Shown: positions 19,012 to 28,700, counted from the first letter of the stretch. The stretch: DNA of 64,000 nt from Pseudomonadota bacterium (GCA_023425645.1 JAFACG010000003.1:7416-71415), one strand, 5' to 3'. Notes: generated from the letters alone by a model not told the origin. Numbers and translations are program-made.

Positions 19012-19911
19012 ATGCATTTCAAAACGGTCGCCATTGTCGGCAGATATCAGGATTCCGGCCTGGACGCGCCCGTCCGGTCGCTGGCCCGGACCCTGGTCAA
19101 TGCCGGCTGTTCGGTGCTGGTGGAGGCCGCGACCGCCCGCAATACCGGCGTCACCGAATTTCCCGTGTGCGACTACGCGGAGATCGGCTCTCGCGCCGAC
19201 CTGGCCGTGGTCATGGGCGGAGACGGCACCATGATCGGCGCCGCCCGCGAACTGGCGCACAGCAAGGTGCCCCTGGTCGGCATCAACCACGGCCGCCTGG
19301 GCTTCATTACCGACATTCCTCTGAACGACGCCAACGACGCCCTGGTCAGCGTGCTGAACGGCCATTACGACATCGAAGAGCGCTCCATGCTGGAGGGCCG
19401 GGTGGTGCGCGACGGGCAGGTTCTGTATTCGGGCGTGGCCCTGAACGACGTGGTCATCAACCGCGCGGGGCGCGGCGGCATGATAGAACTGCGCGTGGAG
19501 CTGGACGGCGTCTTCATGTACCGCCAGCGCGCCGACGGCCTGATCATCTCCACCCCGACCGGCTCCACCGCCTACTCGCTGGCCGCCAGCGGCCCCATCC
19601 TGCATCCGTCGCTCAATGCCATCCTGCTGGTGCCCGTGGCGCCGCAGACCTTGTCGCACCGCCCCATCGTCCTGCCCGACAGCGGCACCCTGAACCTGAC
19701 CATCACGGCCCTGGGCCGCGTCGAGTCGGGCGGCAGCGTGCACTTCGACATGCAGGCCTGGTCGGACTGCCAGCAGGGCGACCGCATCGACGTGCGCCGC
19801 GCGCGCAACACCATTCGCTTCATTCACCCCAAGGGCTACAGCTTCTTCTCCACCCTGCGTCACAAGCTGGACTGGAACCGCATGCCCCTGCCCAACGAAG
19901 AAAACGAATAA
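19012..19911 (+). CDS. nadK: NAD kinase
   Basis: 299 residues. It has the catalytic GGDGT motif (AVVMGGDGTMIGAARE), the NE/D-type motif LVGINHGRLGFITDI, and the glycine-rich GLIISTPTGSTAYSLAASGPI. It phosphorylates NAD to NADP using ATP or polyphosphate. Divergent from hrcA and 7 bp upstream of recN, the usual order in Bordetella relatives. Confidence 0.98.
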   Translation: MHFKTVAIVGRYQDSGLDAPVRSLARTLVNAGCSVLVEAATARNTGVTEFPVCDYAEIGSRADLAVVMGGDGTMIGAARELAHSKVPLVGINHGRLGFITDIPLNDANDALVSVLNGHYDIEERSMLEGRVVRDGQVLYSGVALNDVVINRAGRGGMIELRVELDGVFMYRQRADGLIISTPTGSTAYSLAASGPILHPSLNAILLVPVAPQTLSHRPIVLPDSGTLNLTITALGRVESGGSVHFDMQAWSDCQQGDRIDVRRARNTIRFIHPKGYSFFSTLRHKLDWNRMPLPNEENE

Positions 19912-19918
19912 CGCTCCT

Positions 19919-21568
19919 ATGCTCCGTACCCTGCACGTTCGAGACTTTGTGATCGTGGATCAGGCCACGATCGATTTCGAGACCGGCTTCACGGTGTTCT
20001 CCGGCGAGACCGGCGCCGGCAAATCCATCCTGATCGACGCCCTGTCCCTGGCGCTGGGCGCGCGCGGCGATGCCAAGGCCATACGCGAAGGCTGCCCGCG
20101 CACCGAGATCAGCGCGCAATTCGACTGTCCGCCCGGCATACGGGACTGGCTCGCCGAACGCGACTTCGAGGCCTCGGACGAACTGGTGCTGCGCCGCCTG
20201 ATCGACCAGCAGGGGCGCAACCGCAGCTACATCAACGGCAGCCCGGCCACCCTGGCCCAGTTGCGCGAGCTGGGCGAACTGCTGGTTGATATCCACGGCC
20301 AGCATGCCCACCAGAGCCTGATGCAGTCGCACAGCCAGTACGAACTGCTCGACAGCCAGGGCGGCCACCTGCCCCTGGCCCGCCAGGTCGCGCAAGCCTG
20401 GCAGGCATGGAGCCAGGCCCGCAAGGCCGTGGAGCAGGCCAGCCACAGCGCCGAACAACGCCAGCGCGAACAAGAGCAGCTTGAATGGCAGATCGGCGAA
20501 CTCGCCGCGCTGCATCTGCAGGAAGGCGAATGGGACCAGCTGCAGCAGGAGCACACGCGCCTGTCCCACGCCCAGGCCCTGATCGACGGCAGCGCCCAGG
20601 CCCTGCAGGCGCTGGACGGCGAAGAAACCTCCGTGCAGCGGCTGCTGGGCGCCGCCGCCCACGAAATGGCTTCCCTGCTGCGCCACGATCCCGGGCTGCA
20701 AACCATTGTCGATAGCCTGGAGTCGGCCCGCATCGCCGTCACCGAAGCCGTGTCGGACCTGAACAGCTACCTGAGCGACACCGAACTGGATCCGGAGCGC
20801 TTGGCGCAGACCGAAGAGCGCGTCTCCGCCATTTTCTCGGCCGCCCGCAAGTTCAAGACCGAACCCGAAGAGTTGCCCGTGCTGCTGGAGCAGTGGCAGG
20901 AACAGCTGCGCCAGGTTCAGCAATCCTTCGATCTGCAGGCCCTGCAGGAACAGGTGCGCAAGACGCAGGCCCATTACGAATCCCTGGCCGCCCAACTGAG
21001 CGCGGCGCGGCGCAAGACCAGCGCCCAGCTGGGCAAGCAGGTAAGCCAGGCCATGCAATCGCTGGCCATGCAAGGCGGCCGCTTCGAGATCGCCCTGACG
21101 CCCTGTCCGCCACAGGCGCACGGCCTGGAGCAGGTAGAGTTCCTGGTGGCGGGCCACCAGGGCGTCACGCCCCGTCCTCTGGCCAAGGTTGCCTCGGGGG
21201 GCGAGCTGGCGCGCATCTCGCTGGCCTTGTCCGTCATCGCCAGCCAGGCGGCCCGCGTGCCCACCCTGATCTTCGATGAAGTGGACACCGGCGTGGGCGG
21301 CGCCGTGGCCGAGGTCGTGGGCCGGCTGCTGCAGGAACTGGGCGCGCGCCACCAGGTGCTGTGCGTCACCCACCTGCCCCAGGTGGCCGCCTGCGGAGAC
21401 CACCACCTGAAGGTCGAAAAAGCGTCGGTCAAGGGCCAGACTTTTTCTTCCATACGCCCTCTGGACCAGGCCGAGCGGGTGGACGAGATCGCCCGCATGC
21501 TGGGCGGACTGGAAATCACCAGCACCACGCGCGAACATGCGCGGGAAATGCTGGAGCGGCAACGCTGA
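19919..21568 (+). CDS. recN: DNA repair protein RecN
   Basis: 549 residues. An SMC-like ATPase: the Walker A loop FSGETGAGKSILIDALSLAL is near the N-terminus. Central coiled-coil arms run from about residue 150 to 360. The ABC signature VASGGELARISLALSVIAS and Walker B TLIFDEVDTGVGG, followed by LCVTHLPQVAA, are in the C-terminal part. It acts in double-strand break repair. It is transcribed with nadK. Confidence 0.98.
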   Translation: MLRTLHVRDFVIVDQATIDFETGFTVFSGETGAGKSILIDALSLALGARGDAKAIREGCPRTEISAQFDCPPGIRDWLAERDFEASDELVLRRLIDQQGRNRSYINGSPATLAQLRELGELLVDIHGQHAHQSLMQSHSQYELLDSQGGHLPLARQVAQAWQAWSQARKAVEQASHSAEQRQREQEQLEWQIGELAALHLQEGEWDQLQQEHTRLSHAQALIDGSAQALQALDGEETSVQRLLGAAAHEMASLLRHDPGLQTIVDSLESARIAVTEAVSDLNSYLSDTELDPERLAQTEERVSAIFSAARKFKTEPEELPVLLEQWQEQLRQVQQSFDLQALQEQVRKTQAHYESLAAQLSAARRKTSAQLGKQVSQAMQSLAMQGGRFEIALTPCPPQAHGLEQVEFLVAGHQGVTPRPLAKVASGGELARISLALSVIASQAARVPTLIFDEVDTGVGGAVAEVVGRLLQELGARHQVLCVTHLPQVAACGDHHLKVEKASVKGQTFSSIRPLDQAERVDEIARMLGGLEITSTTREHAREMLERQR

Positions 21569-21584
21569 CAAGCGTAGCATTGTC

Positions 21585-22043
21585 ATGATCAACCCGACCT
21601 TTCGCCCGGCCGTGCCTGATGATGCTTCCATGTGCATCGCAATTCGGGGACTGACCAGAGAGAACGCGTTTTCCGAAGAGGACCTGCGCGCACTGGAAAT
21701 CACCGCCCAGTCCTGGAGCGCCGGCATCCAGGATGGCAGCTCTCCCGGGTTCGTGGCCTGCCTGAACGGCCGGATGATCGGTTACTGCTTTGGCGACCGC
21801 GATAGCGGCGAGATCACCGTCCTCGCCCTGCTGCCCGCCTACGAAGGCCGGGGGATCGGCAGAACCTTGCTTGGGCTGATGATCGAGGACTTCAAGCGCA
21901 AAGACTTCAAACGCCTGTTCCTGGCCTGCGCCAGCGATCCGGACGTTCGCTCCTACGGTTTCTACCGGCGACTGGGCTGGACGACTACCGGCGAGCAGGA
22001 CGCGTACGGCGACGACATCCTTGAACTCTCGATCGAACAGTAA
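21585..22043 (+). CDS. GNAT-family N-acetyltransferase
   Basis: 152 residues from the ATG at 21585, 17 bp after the recN stop. It has the GNAT core: the acetyl-CoA loop LLPAYEGRGIGRTLLGLMI (R/QxxGxG/A) at about residue 83-100, a preceding beta strand ITVLA, and a C-terminal FYRRLGW motif. The substrate is unknown. The close spacing suggests transcription with recN. Confidence 0.9.
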   Translation: MINPTFRPAVPDDASMCIAIRGLTRENAFSEEDLRALEITAQSWSAGIQDGSSPGFVACLNGRMIGYCFGDRDSGEITVLALLPAYEGRGIGRTLLGLMIEDFKRKDFKRLFLACASDPDVRSYGFYRRLGWTTTGEQDAYGDDILELSIEQ

Positions 22044-22173
22044 TCGACGGCGCGTCCGATAAACCCCGCCCCGTTCGGGAGCGCGCCTCGCCGACGGCAT
22101 GGGGGCTGATCGATTCATGTGGCCCGGCCCGCGTCCTGGGCACTGGCCGCGTCATTCCGGTTTGAGCCAAAGC

Positions 22174-22704
22174 ATGAGCATTCTCGACGATCTGGGCCCG
22201 CGCATCTGCATTCTGGGGCCCTCCAACAGCGGCAAATCCACGCTGGCCATGGCCATCGCGCGAAAACGCGGCTTGCCGGTGGTTCATCTGGACCAGCTCT
22301 ATCACCAGCCCCATACCGACTGGCAGCCCCGGCCCGAGGCAGAGTTTCGCCGCCTGCATGAACAAGCCATACAGCAGGAACAATGGGTCATGGAAGGCAA
22401 CTACACGCGCATCCTCCCCCGGCGGCTGGAGCGCGCCACAGGCTTCATTCTGCTGGATGTATCGATGGTCCTTAGCTTGTTTCGCTACTTCCGCCGTACC
22501 TGGTTCGAACGCGATCGGGCCGGTGCGCTGGAAGGCGGCCAGGACACCGTGAAATGGCGCATGATTCGCCACAACACGATTGTCACGCTGCGAAGCCGGC
22601 GTCGATATGCCGACATCTACGAACACGTCAGCCTGCCCAAGGTGAAGCTGATGACAAGAGGCGAGCTCAAGCGCTTCTACAGAACGGAAGGACTCGAGGG
22701 CTAG
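22174..22704 (+). CDS. Small P-loop kinase (adenylate-kinase-like / topology modulation type)
   Basis: 176 residues from the ATG at 22174. The Walker A motif GPSNSGKST is at residues 16-24. HLDQLYHQPHTDW and EQWVMEGNYTRIL follow; this order is typical of the FlaR/YqaC-like group of small nucleoside-kinase-fold proteins. A basic segment with FRRTWFERDR resembles a lid. The substrate is not predictable. An upstream in-frame ATG at 22099 lacks support from conservation or a ribosome-binding site. Confidence 0.8.
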   Translation: MSILDDLGPRICILGPSNSGKSTLAMAIARKRGLPVVHLDQLYHQPHTDWQPRPEAEFRRLHEQAIQQEQWVMEGNYTRILPRRLERATGFILLDVSMVLSLFRYFRRTWFERDRAGALEGGQDTVKWRMIRHNTIVTLRSRRRYADIYEHVSLPKVKLMTRGELKRFYRTEGLEG

Positions 22705-22720
22705 AACGCAGCGACCGGGC

Positions 22721-22754
22721 AAGAAAAAGCCCCGCCGGCTGGCGCCGACGGGGC
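22721..22754 (-). terminator. Rho-independent terminator of fur
   Basis: Read on the minus strand: GCCCCGTCGGC pairs with GCCGGCGGGGC, followed by TTTTTCTT. It lies about 125 bp after the fur stop. The gap 22755-22878 has no other feature. Confidence 0.8.
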
Positions 22755-22878
22755 AAACATTCCTTCCGGTTCCGTACCTGCCAGGCTCAATATCAGGACT
22801 TGCCATCGATATGAACCGATGGGCTTGTCCTGCCCCCGAGGCCGGGTCAGGCGGGAATCCGGATCACATGGGGCGCGA

Positions 22879-23334
22879 TCAGGAGCGCAACGCGGGCTTG
22901 GCCTGCTTGCCGGCCTGCGCGCACTTGGGGCAGATGCCGTACAGCAGCATGGTGTGGCTCTCCAGCGCAAAACCGTGTTCCTTGGCGATCTCGTGCTGGC
23001 GGGCTTCGATCTGGCTGTCGGTGAATTCTTCCACCACGCCGCAATTGGTGCAGATCAGGTGGTCGTGGTGGTCGCCGTCGTTCAGTTCGAACACGGCCTT
23101 GCCGCCGTCGAACTGGCTGCGCACCAGAATGCCGGCCTGTTCGAACTGGGTCAGCACGCGGTATACCGTGGCCAGGCCGATGTCGACTTCGTCGGCGATC
23201 AGCAGGCGGTAAACGTCCTCGGCGCTGAGGTGGCGCTGGCCTTCCTGATCCGAGCGACGAAAGATGTCCAGAATCTTCAGGCGCGGAAAAGTCGCCTTCA
23301 GCCCCATGTTTTTCAGTTCATTTTGATCGTTCAT
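22879..23334 (-). CDS. fur: Ferric uptake regulator Fur
   Basis: 151 residues from the ATG at 23334 ([20 protein letters not shown]); longer starts are not conserved. It has an N-terminal winged helix with [20 protein letters not shown], the metal-binding segment [18 protein letters not shown], and a C-terminal CPKC pair (GICPKCAQ). Iron-loaded Fur represses iron-uptake genes such as the TonB receptor at 32508. Divergent from bamE, as in Bordetella and relatives. Confidence 0.97.
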   Translation of the reverse strand: MNDQNELKNMGLKATFPRLKILDIFRRSDQEGQRHLSAEDVYRLLIADEVDIGLATVYRVLTQFEQAGILVRSQFDGGKAVFELNDGDHHDHLICTNCGVVEEFTDSQIEARQHEIAKEHGFALESHTMLLYGICPKCAQAGKQAKPALRS

Positions 23335-23450
23335 GGCTAAAATTATCGCATCTTGATGGGGGTGGATCCCGGGTCCGGACCCGCCGCAAGGCGGGCCTGT
23401 CCCGGGGCGGTTCGGAGCGCAATTCATGCGCTTTTTCCTAAACCCTTATA

Positions 23451-23465
23451 TGATAACGATTTTAT
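23451..23465. promoter_or_regulatory. Possible Fur-box-like site in the fur-bamE gap
   Basis: TGATAACGATTTTAT resembles the 7-1-7 Fur core TGATAAT-N-ATTATCA at about 10 of 15 positions. It could serve fur autoregulation, but it lies about 120 bp from the fur start and the match is modest. Confidence 0.3.
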
Positions 23466-23482
23466 TCCAACAGGGGCATTTC

Positions 23483-23998
23483 GTGCAGAAGAAGGCAAAT
23501 TCATTCACTCCTGTCATCCGCGCCGTACTGGCGGCGAGCCTGGCTGCCGCGGCCCTGACGGCCTGCGGATCCTCCAAATGGGGCTTCCCCTATCGCGCCG
23601 ACGTCCAACAGGGGAACTGGATCACTGCCGAGCAGGTGTCCCGCCTGCAGCCCGGGATGACCCGCGACCAGGTCCGCTACCTGCTGGGTTCGCCCACCCT
23701 GCAGGACATCTTCCACGCCGACCGCTGGGACTACCCCTACCTGAACCAGCCCGGCTACGGCAAGACCGAACAACGCACCTTCACCGTCTGGTTCGAAGGC
23801 GACACCCTGGTGCGCTGGCAGGGCGATGAGCAGCCCGACCGCCAGCCCTTCGAGCGCGCCGACACCGGCAAACGCCACAGCTCCGGCCCGGCCGACGCCA
23901 ACGAAGGCACCCAGCAGTTCGTGCGCCCCATAGGCGGGCATTCCAGCCCCCGCGGCAGCGACGAAGCCGCGCCGCCCTCCACCCAGCCCGTACAGTAA
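23483..23998 (+). CDS. bamE: Outer-membrane assembly lipoprotein BamE (SmpA/OmlA)
   Basis: About 171 residues if started at the GTG at 23483, which has AGGGG 7 bp upstream; ATGs at 23426 and 23450 would extend it. Lipoprotein signal ends LTAC. The SmpA/OmlA domain contains WITAEQVSRLQPGMTRDQVRYLLGSP and DRWDYPY. A polar C-terminal tail of about 60 residues is longer than in E. coli BamE. It belongs to the BAM complex that inserts beta-barrels. Followed 18 bp later by dapB. Confidence 0.92.
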   Translation: MQKKANSFTPVIRAVLAASLAAAALTACGSSKWGFPYRADVQQGNWITAEQVSRLQPGMTRDQVRYLLGSPTLQDIFHADRWDYPYLNQPGYGKTEQRTFTVWFEGDTLVRWQGDEQPDRQPFERADTGKRHSSGPADANEGTQQFVRPIGGHSSPRGSDEAAPPSTQPVQ

Positions 23999-24016
23999 GC
24001 AGAAAGGACAGGATAC

Positions 24017-24808
24017 ATGCGCATCGCCATTGCCGGCGCAGACGGCCGTATGGGCCGTATGCTGATCGAAGCCGTATTGAACAGCCCGGACCTGACGCTC
24101 AGCGTCGCCCTGGATCGCCAGGGAGCCGCCTCCATCGGGCAGGACGCCGGGGCGTTTCTGGGCAAGCCCACCGGCGTGATCATCACCGACGACCTGCACG
24201 CCCTGGCCCAGGCCGACTGCCTGATCGACTTCACCCGCCCTGAAGGCACGCTGGCCCACCTGGAAGCCTGCCTGCAGCACGGCACGCGCCTGGTCATCGG
24301 CACCACCGGCTTCTCCGAGGCCGAAAAACAGCAGATCCAGGCCGCCAGCCGGGAAATCGCCATCGTCTTCGCGCCCAACATGAGCGTGGGCGTGAACGCC
24401 ACCCTGAAACTGATCGAACTGGCCGCTGCCCTGCTGAACCAGGGCTACGACGCGGAAATCTTCGAGGCGCACCACCGCAACAAGGTGGATGCGCCCTCGG
24501 GCACGGCCCTGGCCATGGGCGAAGCCATTGCCAAGACCTGGGGCGAATCGCTGGCCGAGGTCGCCGACTGGGCCCGCCACGGCCACACTAGCGCCCGCCA
24601 GGACGGCCGCATCGGTTTTTCCGTGCTGCGCGGCGGCGACATCATCGGCGACCACACCGTCTTTTTCTGCGGCCAGGGCGAACGCATCGAAATCTCCCAC
24701 CGCTCCACCAGCCGCGCCGGATATGCCAACGGCAGCCTGCGCGCGGCGCGCTTCCTGGGCGACAAGAGCAGCGGCCTGTACACCATGCAGGACGTGCTGG
24801 GCGCCTGA
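24017..24808 (+). CDS. dapB: 4-hydroxy-tetrahydrodipicolinate reductase
   Basis: 263 residues. The N-terminal nucleotide loop is [10 protein letters not shown]. The catalytic and substrate motif is [19 protein letters not shown], with the HH pair and the K before [20 protein letters not shown] is near the C-terminus. It reduces the DapA product in lysine and diaminopimelate synthesis. A terminator follows. Confidence 0.98.
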   Translation: MRIAIAGADGRMGRMLIEAVLNSPDLTLSVALDRQGAASIGQDAGAFLGKPTGVIITDDLHALAQADCLIDFTRPEGTLAHLEACLQHGTRLVIGTTGFSEAEKQQIQAASREIAIVFAPNMSVGVNATLKLIELAAALLNQGYDAEIFEAHHRNKVDAPSGTALAMGEAIAKTWGESLAEVADWARHGHTSARQDGRIGFSVLRGGDIIGDHTVFFCGQGERIEISHRSTSRAGYANGSLRAARFLGDKSSGLYTMQDVLGA

Positions 24809-24826
24809 AGCCCAGGCAGTTCCACG

Positions 24827-24855
24827 AAAGCCGGCGTCTTCGCCGGCTTTTTTTT
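24827..24855 (+). terminator. Rho-independent terminator of dapB
   Basis: AAAGCCGGCG (24827-24836) pairs with CGCCGGCTTT (24841-24850) around TCTT, with a T-run to 24855. Confidence 0.95.
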
Positions 24856-24920
24856 ATCCTGAGGCAGCCCCGAACGCGCAGGCGCGCGCAACCGTCCTGC
24901 TTGACGCCGTCAAAAATATC

Positions 24921-24934
24921 ACTAATATATTAGT
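24921..24934. promoter_or_regulatory. Operator ACTAATATATTAGT upstream of the hydroxylase gene
   Basis: A perfect 14-bp palindrome about 40 bp before the start at 24976. Near copies occur at 26647-26660 (11 of 14) and 28712-28725 (12 of 14), in front of the two other units of this cluster. It is probably the site of the GntR protein at 25825-26574. Confidence 0.75.
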
Positions 24935-24975
24935 TGAATACATTACAACCAACACTCAGGATGGAGACACACATC

Positions 24976-25794
24976 ATGATGAGCGAGCGCCAACGCAAGT
25001 TCCGCGAGAACTACAAATCCAGCATCAGTCCCGCCTACAACGGCCTGCTACATGTCGTGGTGACCTATGGAGTCGGCCTGGCGGCCATTTACTACTGCAT
25101 CGGCAAGCTCGATGCGGTGGGCTGGGAATGGCTGATCATCCTGCCGGTCTTCCTGGCGGGCAACTTCGCCGAATGGGCCATGCACAAGTATGTGATGCAC
25201 CGACGTATAGACATCATCGGGCTGCGCGAAATCTACGAGCGTCACACGCGGCAGCATCACCAGTACTTCACCGATAACGAAGCCACCATAGACTCCACCA
25301 AGGAGTTCCGCATCGTCTTCTTCCCCTGGCGCGTGCTGGCCACCCTGGGCGTGGGCGGCGGATTGCTGGGCTGGCTGGCGGCCTGGCTGATCAATCCCAA
25401 CGCAGGCTACTTCGTGTTCATGACCATGGTGGGGCTATACCTGGTCTATGAGACCTTCCACTACTGCTGCCACGTCCACGAGAACTGGTTCGTGCGCAAC
25501 ATGCCCTTCATCAACACCATCCGTCGGCACCATACCGCCCACCACAACCAGGGAATCATGATGAAGTACAACATGAACCTGACCTTTCCCATCGCCGACT
25601 GGGCCATGGGCACCACGGACCTGCGCCGCGGCCTGCTGGGCCACCTGTTCAACGGCTACAGCGAAAAACACGTCAAGGAAGAACTCAAGCCCATCATCCG
25701 ACGCTTCCGCTTCGAGGACACGGGCGACACCACGGACGGCCCCCTTCTGAAGCGGGAAGAACAGAGCGCCCTGGATCGCGGGCTGACGGCCTGA
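24976..25794 (+). CDS. Fatty-acid-hydroxylase/sterol-desaturase superfamily membrane protein
   Basis: 272 residues from ATGATG at 24976, with GGAG nine bases upstream. Several hydrophobic segments (about residues 20-60 and 110-165) alternate with the histidine clusters of diiron membrane hydroxylases: HKYVMHRR, HTRQHHQ, HYCCHVH and HHTAHH. It introduces a hydroxyl or double bond into a hydrophobic substrate in family members. It has its own operator and belongs by that site to the catabolic cluster that follows. The substrate is unknown. Confidence 0.85.
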   Translation: MMSERQRKFRENYKSSISPAYNGLLHVVVTYGVGLAAIYYCIGKLDAVGWEWLIILPVFLAGNFAEWAMHKYVMHRRIDIIGLREIYERHTRQHHQYFTDNEATIDSTKEFRIVFFPWRVLATLGVGGGLLGWLAAWLINPNAGYFVFMTMVGLYLVYETFHYCCHVHENWFVRNMPFINTIRRHHTAHHNQGIMMKYNMNLTFPIADWAMGTTDLRRGLLGHLFNGYSEKHVKEELKPIIRRFRFEDTGDTTDGPLLKREEQSALDRGLTA

Positions 25795-25824
25795 CCGGCG
25801 CGCTGCGGCGAAAGCCCGCCGCGG

Positions 25825-26574
25825 CTACAAGCTGGAGATCAGGGTGCTGCGGGCCAGTTGCTCGATGTGGTCCATCAGGCGGTCCAGGCTCTGTCCGGCC
25901 TGGTTCATGTCGCCCCCCGCGATGGCGGCCGCGACCTCGGCATGCAGCCTCCCCATTTCGGACAGGACGGAATCCTGCTGGTAGTGACAGAACCAGAAGC
26001 GCCGGGACAGACCGTGCATCAGGCGCATGGCGCCCTCGGCGAACTCATTGCGCGCCGCCTCGATCTCCAATTCATTGAACTGCCTGTCCGCCCGGATGAA
26101 GCTGACTTCGTCATCCTGGGCGGCAGCCTCCAGGAATGCATCATGCAAGACCATGAATTGCTCTCGCTGTTCACGCGTCGCGCGCCGCGCCGCGCTGCGG
26201 CAGATCAGGCGCTCGACCTCCCGGCGCGTTTCGATGAGACGCAGCTGCTTGGGAAGATCGATCTCGGGAATCAACAGGCCGCGCTGCGGCAGCACCAGCA
26301 TCAGGTGCTCGCGCGCCAGGCGCTGGATGGCCTCGCGGATGGGCGTGCGGCCTATGTCGAACATCTGGCTGAGGGTCAGCTCGGAGACGATGCTGCCCGG
26401 CGGCAGCTTCAAGGTGATGATGGCCTCTTCCAGCCGCTCGTAGGCGATGTCCGTCAATTTGGGCTTGGGCTCGGCCAGTTCCTTGATGTCCACGCGCCGC
26501 TTGGCGACCCGTGCCTTGCCGACCGTTTCGCCTTTGACTGCTGCTTCCCGCTTTTTTGTGACCATGCTGACCAT
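25825..26574 (-). CDS. GntR-family regulator (FCD/FadR-type)
   Basis: About 249 residues from the ATG at 26574 (a further ATG lies at 26565; the longest frame begins at 26652, inside the operator, and is unlikely). A basic N-terminal tail is followed by a winged helix with GSIVSELTLSQMFDIGRTPI and REAIQRLAREHLMLVLPQRG. An FCD effector domain of helices follows, with the metal-binding pattern D...H in the last third (GRLHAEVAAAI). Divergent from the hydrolase gene across an operator, so autoregulation is likely. It probably controls the three units carrying the ACTAATATATTAGT site. Confidence 0.9.
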   Translation of the reverse strand: MVSMVTKKREAAVKGETVGKARVAKRRVDIKELAEPKPKLTDIAYERLEEAIITLKLPPGSIVSELTLSQMFDIGRTPIREAIQRLAREHLMLVLPQRGLLIPEIDLPKQLRLIETRREVERLICRSAARRATREQREQFMVLHDAFLEAAAQDDEVSFIRADRQFNELEIEAARNEFAEGAMRLMHGLSRRFWFCHYQQDSVLSEMGRLHAEVAAAIAGGDMNQAGQSLDRLMDHIEQLARSTLISSL

Positions 26575-26646
26575 GCCTTGAAATCGCAGCCCCGGCTGCG
26601 CAGACCCGCCGCCGTCCAGCCCGGCTGGACTCTCCCTCGGCAACAA

Positions 26647-26660
26647 GTTCATATATTAGT
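26647..26660. promoter_or_regulatory. Second GntR operator copy, divergent gntR/hydrolase region
   Basis: GTTCATATATTAGT matches ACTAATATATTAGT at 11 of 14 positions, with an intact right half. It lies about 27 bp before the hydrolase start and about 72 bp before the GntR start. Confidence 0.6.
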
Positions 26661-26686
26661 TGCATTTATCACCCCCAGGAAGCCAT

Positions 26687-27412
26687 ATGCGCACTGACGA
26701 CGCTCTGGGACCGCGGCCCGTCATTGCCATTCATGGCATCCAGGGCACCCGCGCGAGCTGGCTGCCCGTCGTCCAGGCGAGCCGCGCCGGACTGGACTGG
26801 CTCCTGCCTGATCTGCGCGGACGGGGCTCCGCCCTGCGCGGCCGCTGCCGGGAGGACTATCGCCTGGACGGATTCGTCCAGGATCTGCGCGCCACGCTGC
26901 GCCGCTTGGCGCCAGACCAGGACTTCGTCCTGGCGGGCTGGAGCCTTGGCGTATCCGTCGTCCTGCAGGCCTGCCTGACATTGCTCGAAGACAATGCGCC
27001 GCTGCCCAACGCTCTGGTGCTGGTTTCCGGCACCGCCTGCCTGCGCCGGACGCAGTGGTTCCATGCGCAGGACGAGGCCGCCCTGCTCGATGAGATCGCC
27101 CTGCGCGAGCGCCGCCTGGGCCTGCGCCAGGCCGCCGGGCGCCAGGACGTGGCCTGGACCTGGCAGGCCAATCGCCACAGCGATCACCGCGACCAACTGC
27201 AGCGCATTCCCGTCCCGGCCCTGATCATCCACGGCGAGCAGGACGAGGACTGCCCCTTATCGCATGCCCGGATGCTGGCGGACGGGCTGCCATGCAACAC
27301 CTTGCGCCTGCTACCCGAGGCCGGCCACGGCGTACTGGGCTCGCACGCCGGCGCGATCGCCGCGCTGATGGATGACTTCTGTTCCGCTCACTTCCCTAGG
27401 ACACGACCATGA
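26687..27412 (+). CDS. Alpha/beta hydrolase
   Basis: 241 residues from the ATG at 26687 (AGGAAG upstream). It has the oxyanion HGIQGTRASW segment, the nucleophile elbow AGWSLGVSV (GxSxG), the acid in IIHGEQDEDCP, and the catalytic histidine in EAGHGVLGSH. It probably cleaves an ester, lactone or C-C bond in the pathway. It overlaps the alcohol dehydrogenase by 4 bp (ATGA), so the two are translationally coupled. Confidence 0.88.
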   Translation: MRTDDALGPRPVIAIHGIQGTRASWLPVVQASRAGLDWLLPDLRGRGSALRGRCREDYRLDGFVQDLRATLRRLAPDQDFVLAGWSLGVSVVLQACLTLLEDNAPLPNALVLVSGTACLRRTQWFHAQDEAALLDEIALRERRLGLRQAAGRQDVAWTWQANRHSDHRDQLQRIPVPALIIHGEQDEDCPLSHARMLADGLPCNTLRLLPEAGHGVLGSHAGAIAALMDDFCSAHFPRTRP

Positions 27413-28668
27413 ATGAAAAAGTCTTCTTCTGTCCCCCTGCCCGCACCCTGATGGGACGCGGCTGCCGCCGCGATCTGCCGGCCCTGCTGGCCCATCTGGG
27501 GCTGCGGCACGGCCTGCTGGTCACCGACCGCTTCTTCACCGCCCGGACCCAGTGGGTGCAGGAACACCTCCAGGCCTGCCGGGAGCTGGGCATCGAAGTC
27601 CTGGTATATGACGGCGGACTGCCTGATCCGTCCGTCGACTTGTGCGACGAGGCGACGGCGGACGTACGGGCGCGCCTGGGGGGCCGCAAGCCGGACCATG
27701 TGCTGGCCCTGGGCGGCGGCAGCAATATCGATCTGGCCAAAGCGTTGTGCCTGACCGTTCCCGCCGGCGAGTCCATCCGGACCTACAGCGGCGCCTGGCC
27801 GCCGGGCGCCCTGGCCCTGCCATTGATCGCCCTGCCGACCACGGCCGGCACCGGGTCCGAGGCCACGCCCGGCGCAATCCTGGTGGATCCGGACAACGCC
27901 ACCAAGATCGCCGTCATGGACAATCGGCTGCGGCCCGCCATCGCCGTCATCGACCCCGAGCTGACCGACAGCTGTCCGCCACGGGTGACGGCCGACGCCG
28001 GCATCGACGCCCTGACCCACGCCATCGAATCGTTCCTGACCCAGGACGCCGCGCGTTTTGACCGCGCCGGACACCCGGATCCCGGCTACAGCGGCCGCTC
28101 CGCCCTGACCAAGCTGTTCGCCCGCGAAGCCATCCGCCTTTGCGCCGCTTATCTGCTGCGCGCCTACCGGGACGGCGCCGATGCCCAGGCGCGCGACGCC
28201 ATGGCCAGCGCCAGCTACTACGCCGCCTTGTCCTACGGCACCGCCGGGCTGAACGCCGTGCACGGCATCGCCTACGCCGTGGCGGGCCTGACGCATCAAT
28301 CGCACGGCAGCACCAATGCCGTGATGCTGCCCTACGTGCTGGACGAACTGCGTCACAGCCGCGCCGCGGAACTGCTGGAGATCGCGCAACTGCTGGGCGT
28401 GCGCGGTCCCGATGAAGAGCACACCCTGCTGGCCCTGCCGCTGCGCCTGCGATCGATGGTCGAACAGCTGGACATACCGTCCGACCTGAGCGGGTTCGGC
28501 ATTCGACAGGAACAGTTGCCCCGCCTGCTGGAGGACGCCCTGCAGGTGACGCGTCTCGCCAAAGCCTTTCCCGTCGCGGACTGCACCGACTCCTACGCAC
28601 GCATCATCCGTCACGCCCATGGCGGCATCCTGGCCGGCGACCGCCTGCCCAGCCCGAGCGCCACCTAG
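27409..28668 (+). CDS. Iron-containing alcohol dehydrogenase
   Basis: 419 residues, type III alcohol dehydrogenase. The NAD-binding GGGSNIDLAKA is near residue 105, and PTTAGTGSEATPGA follows. The metal ligands are in DAGIDALTHAIESF and in the histidine-rich NAVHGIAYAVAGLTHQSHG. It oxidises an alcohol or reduces an aldehyde or keto group, with the hydrolase as partner. The start overlaps the hydrolase stop. Exact substrate unknown. Confidence 0.93.
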   Translation: MNEKVFFCPPARTLMGRGCRRDLPALLAHLGLRHGLLVTDRFFTARTQWVQEHLQACRELGIEVLVYDGGLPDPSVDLCDEATADVRARLGGRKPDHVLALGGGSNIDLAKALCLTVPAGESIRTYSGAWPPGALALPLIALPTTAGTGSEATPGAILVDPDNATKIAVMDNRLRPAIAVIDPELTDSCPPRVTADAGIDALTHAIESFLTQDAARFDRAGHPDPGYSGRSALTKLFAREAIRLCAAYLLRAYRDGADAQARDAMASASYYAALSYGTAGLNAVHGIAYAVAGLTHQSHGSTNAVMLPYVLDELRHSRAAELLEIAQLLGVRGPDEEHTLLALPLRLRSMVEQLDIPSDLSGFGIRQEQLPRLLEDALQVTRLAKAFPVADCTDSYARIIRHAHGGILAGDRLPSPSAT

Positions 28669-28700
28669 TACATACCATGATCCCCGCGCACATGAATATC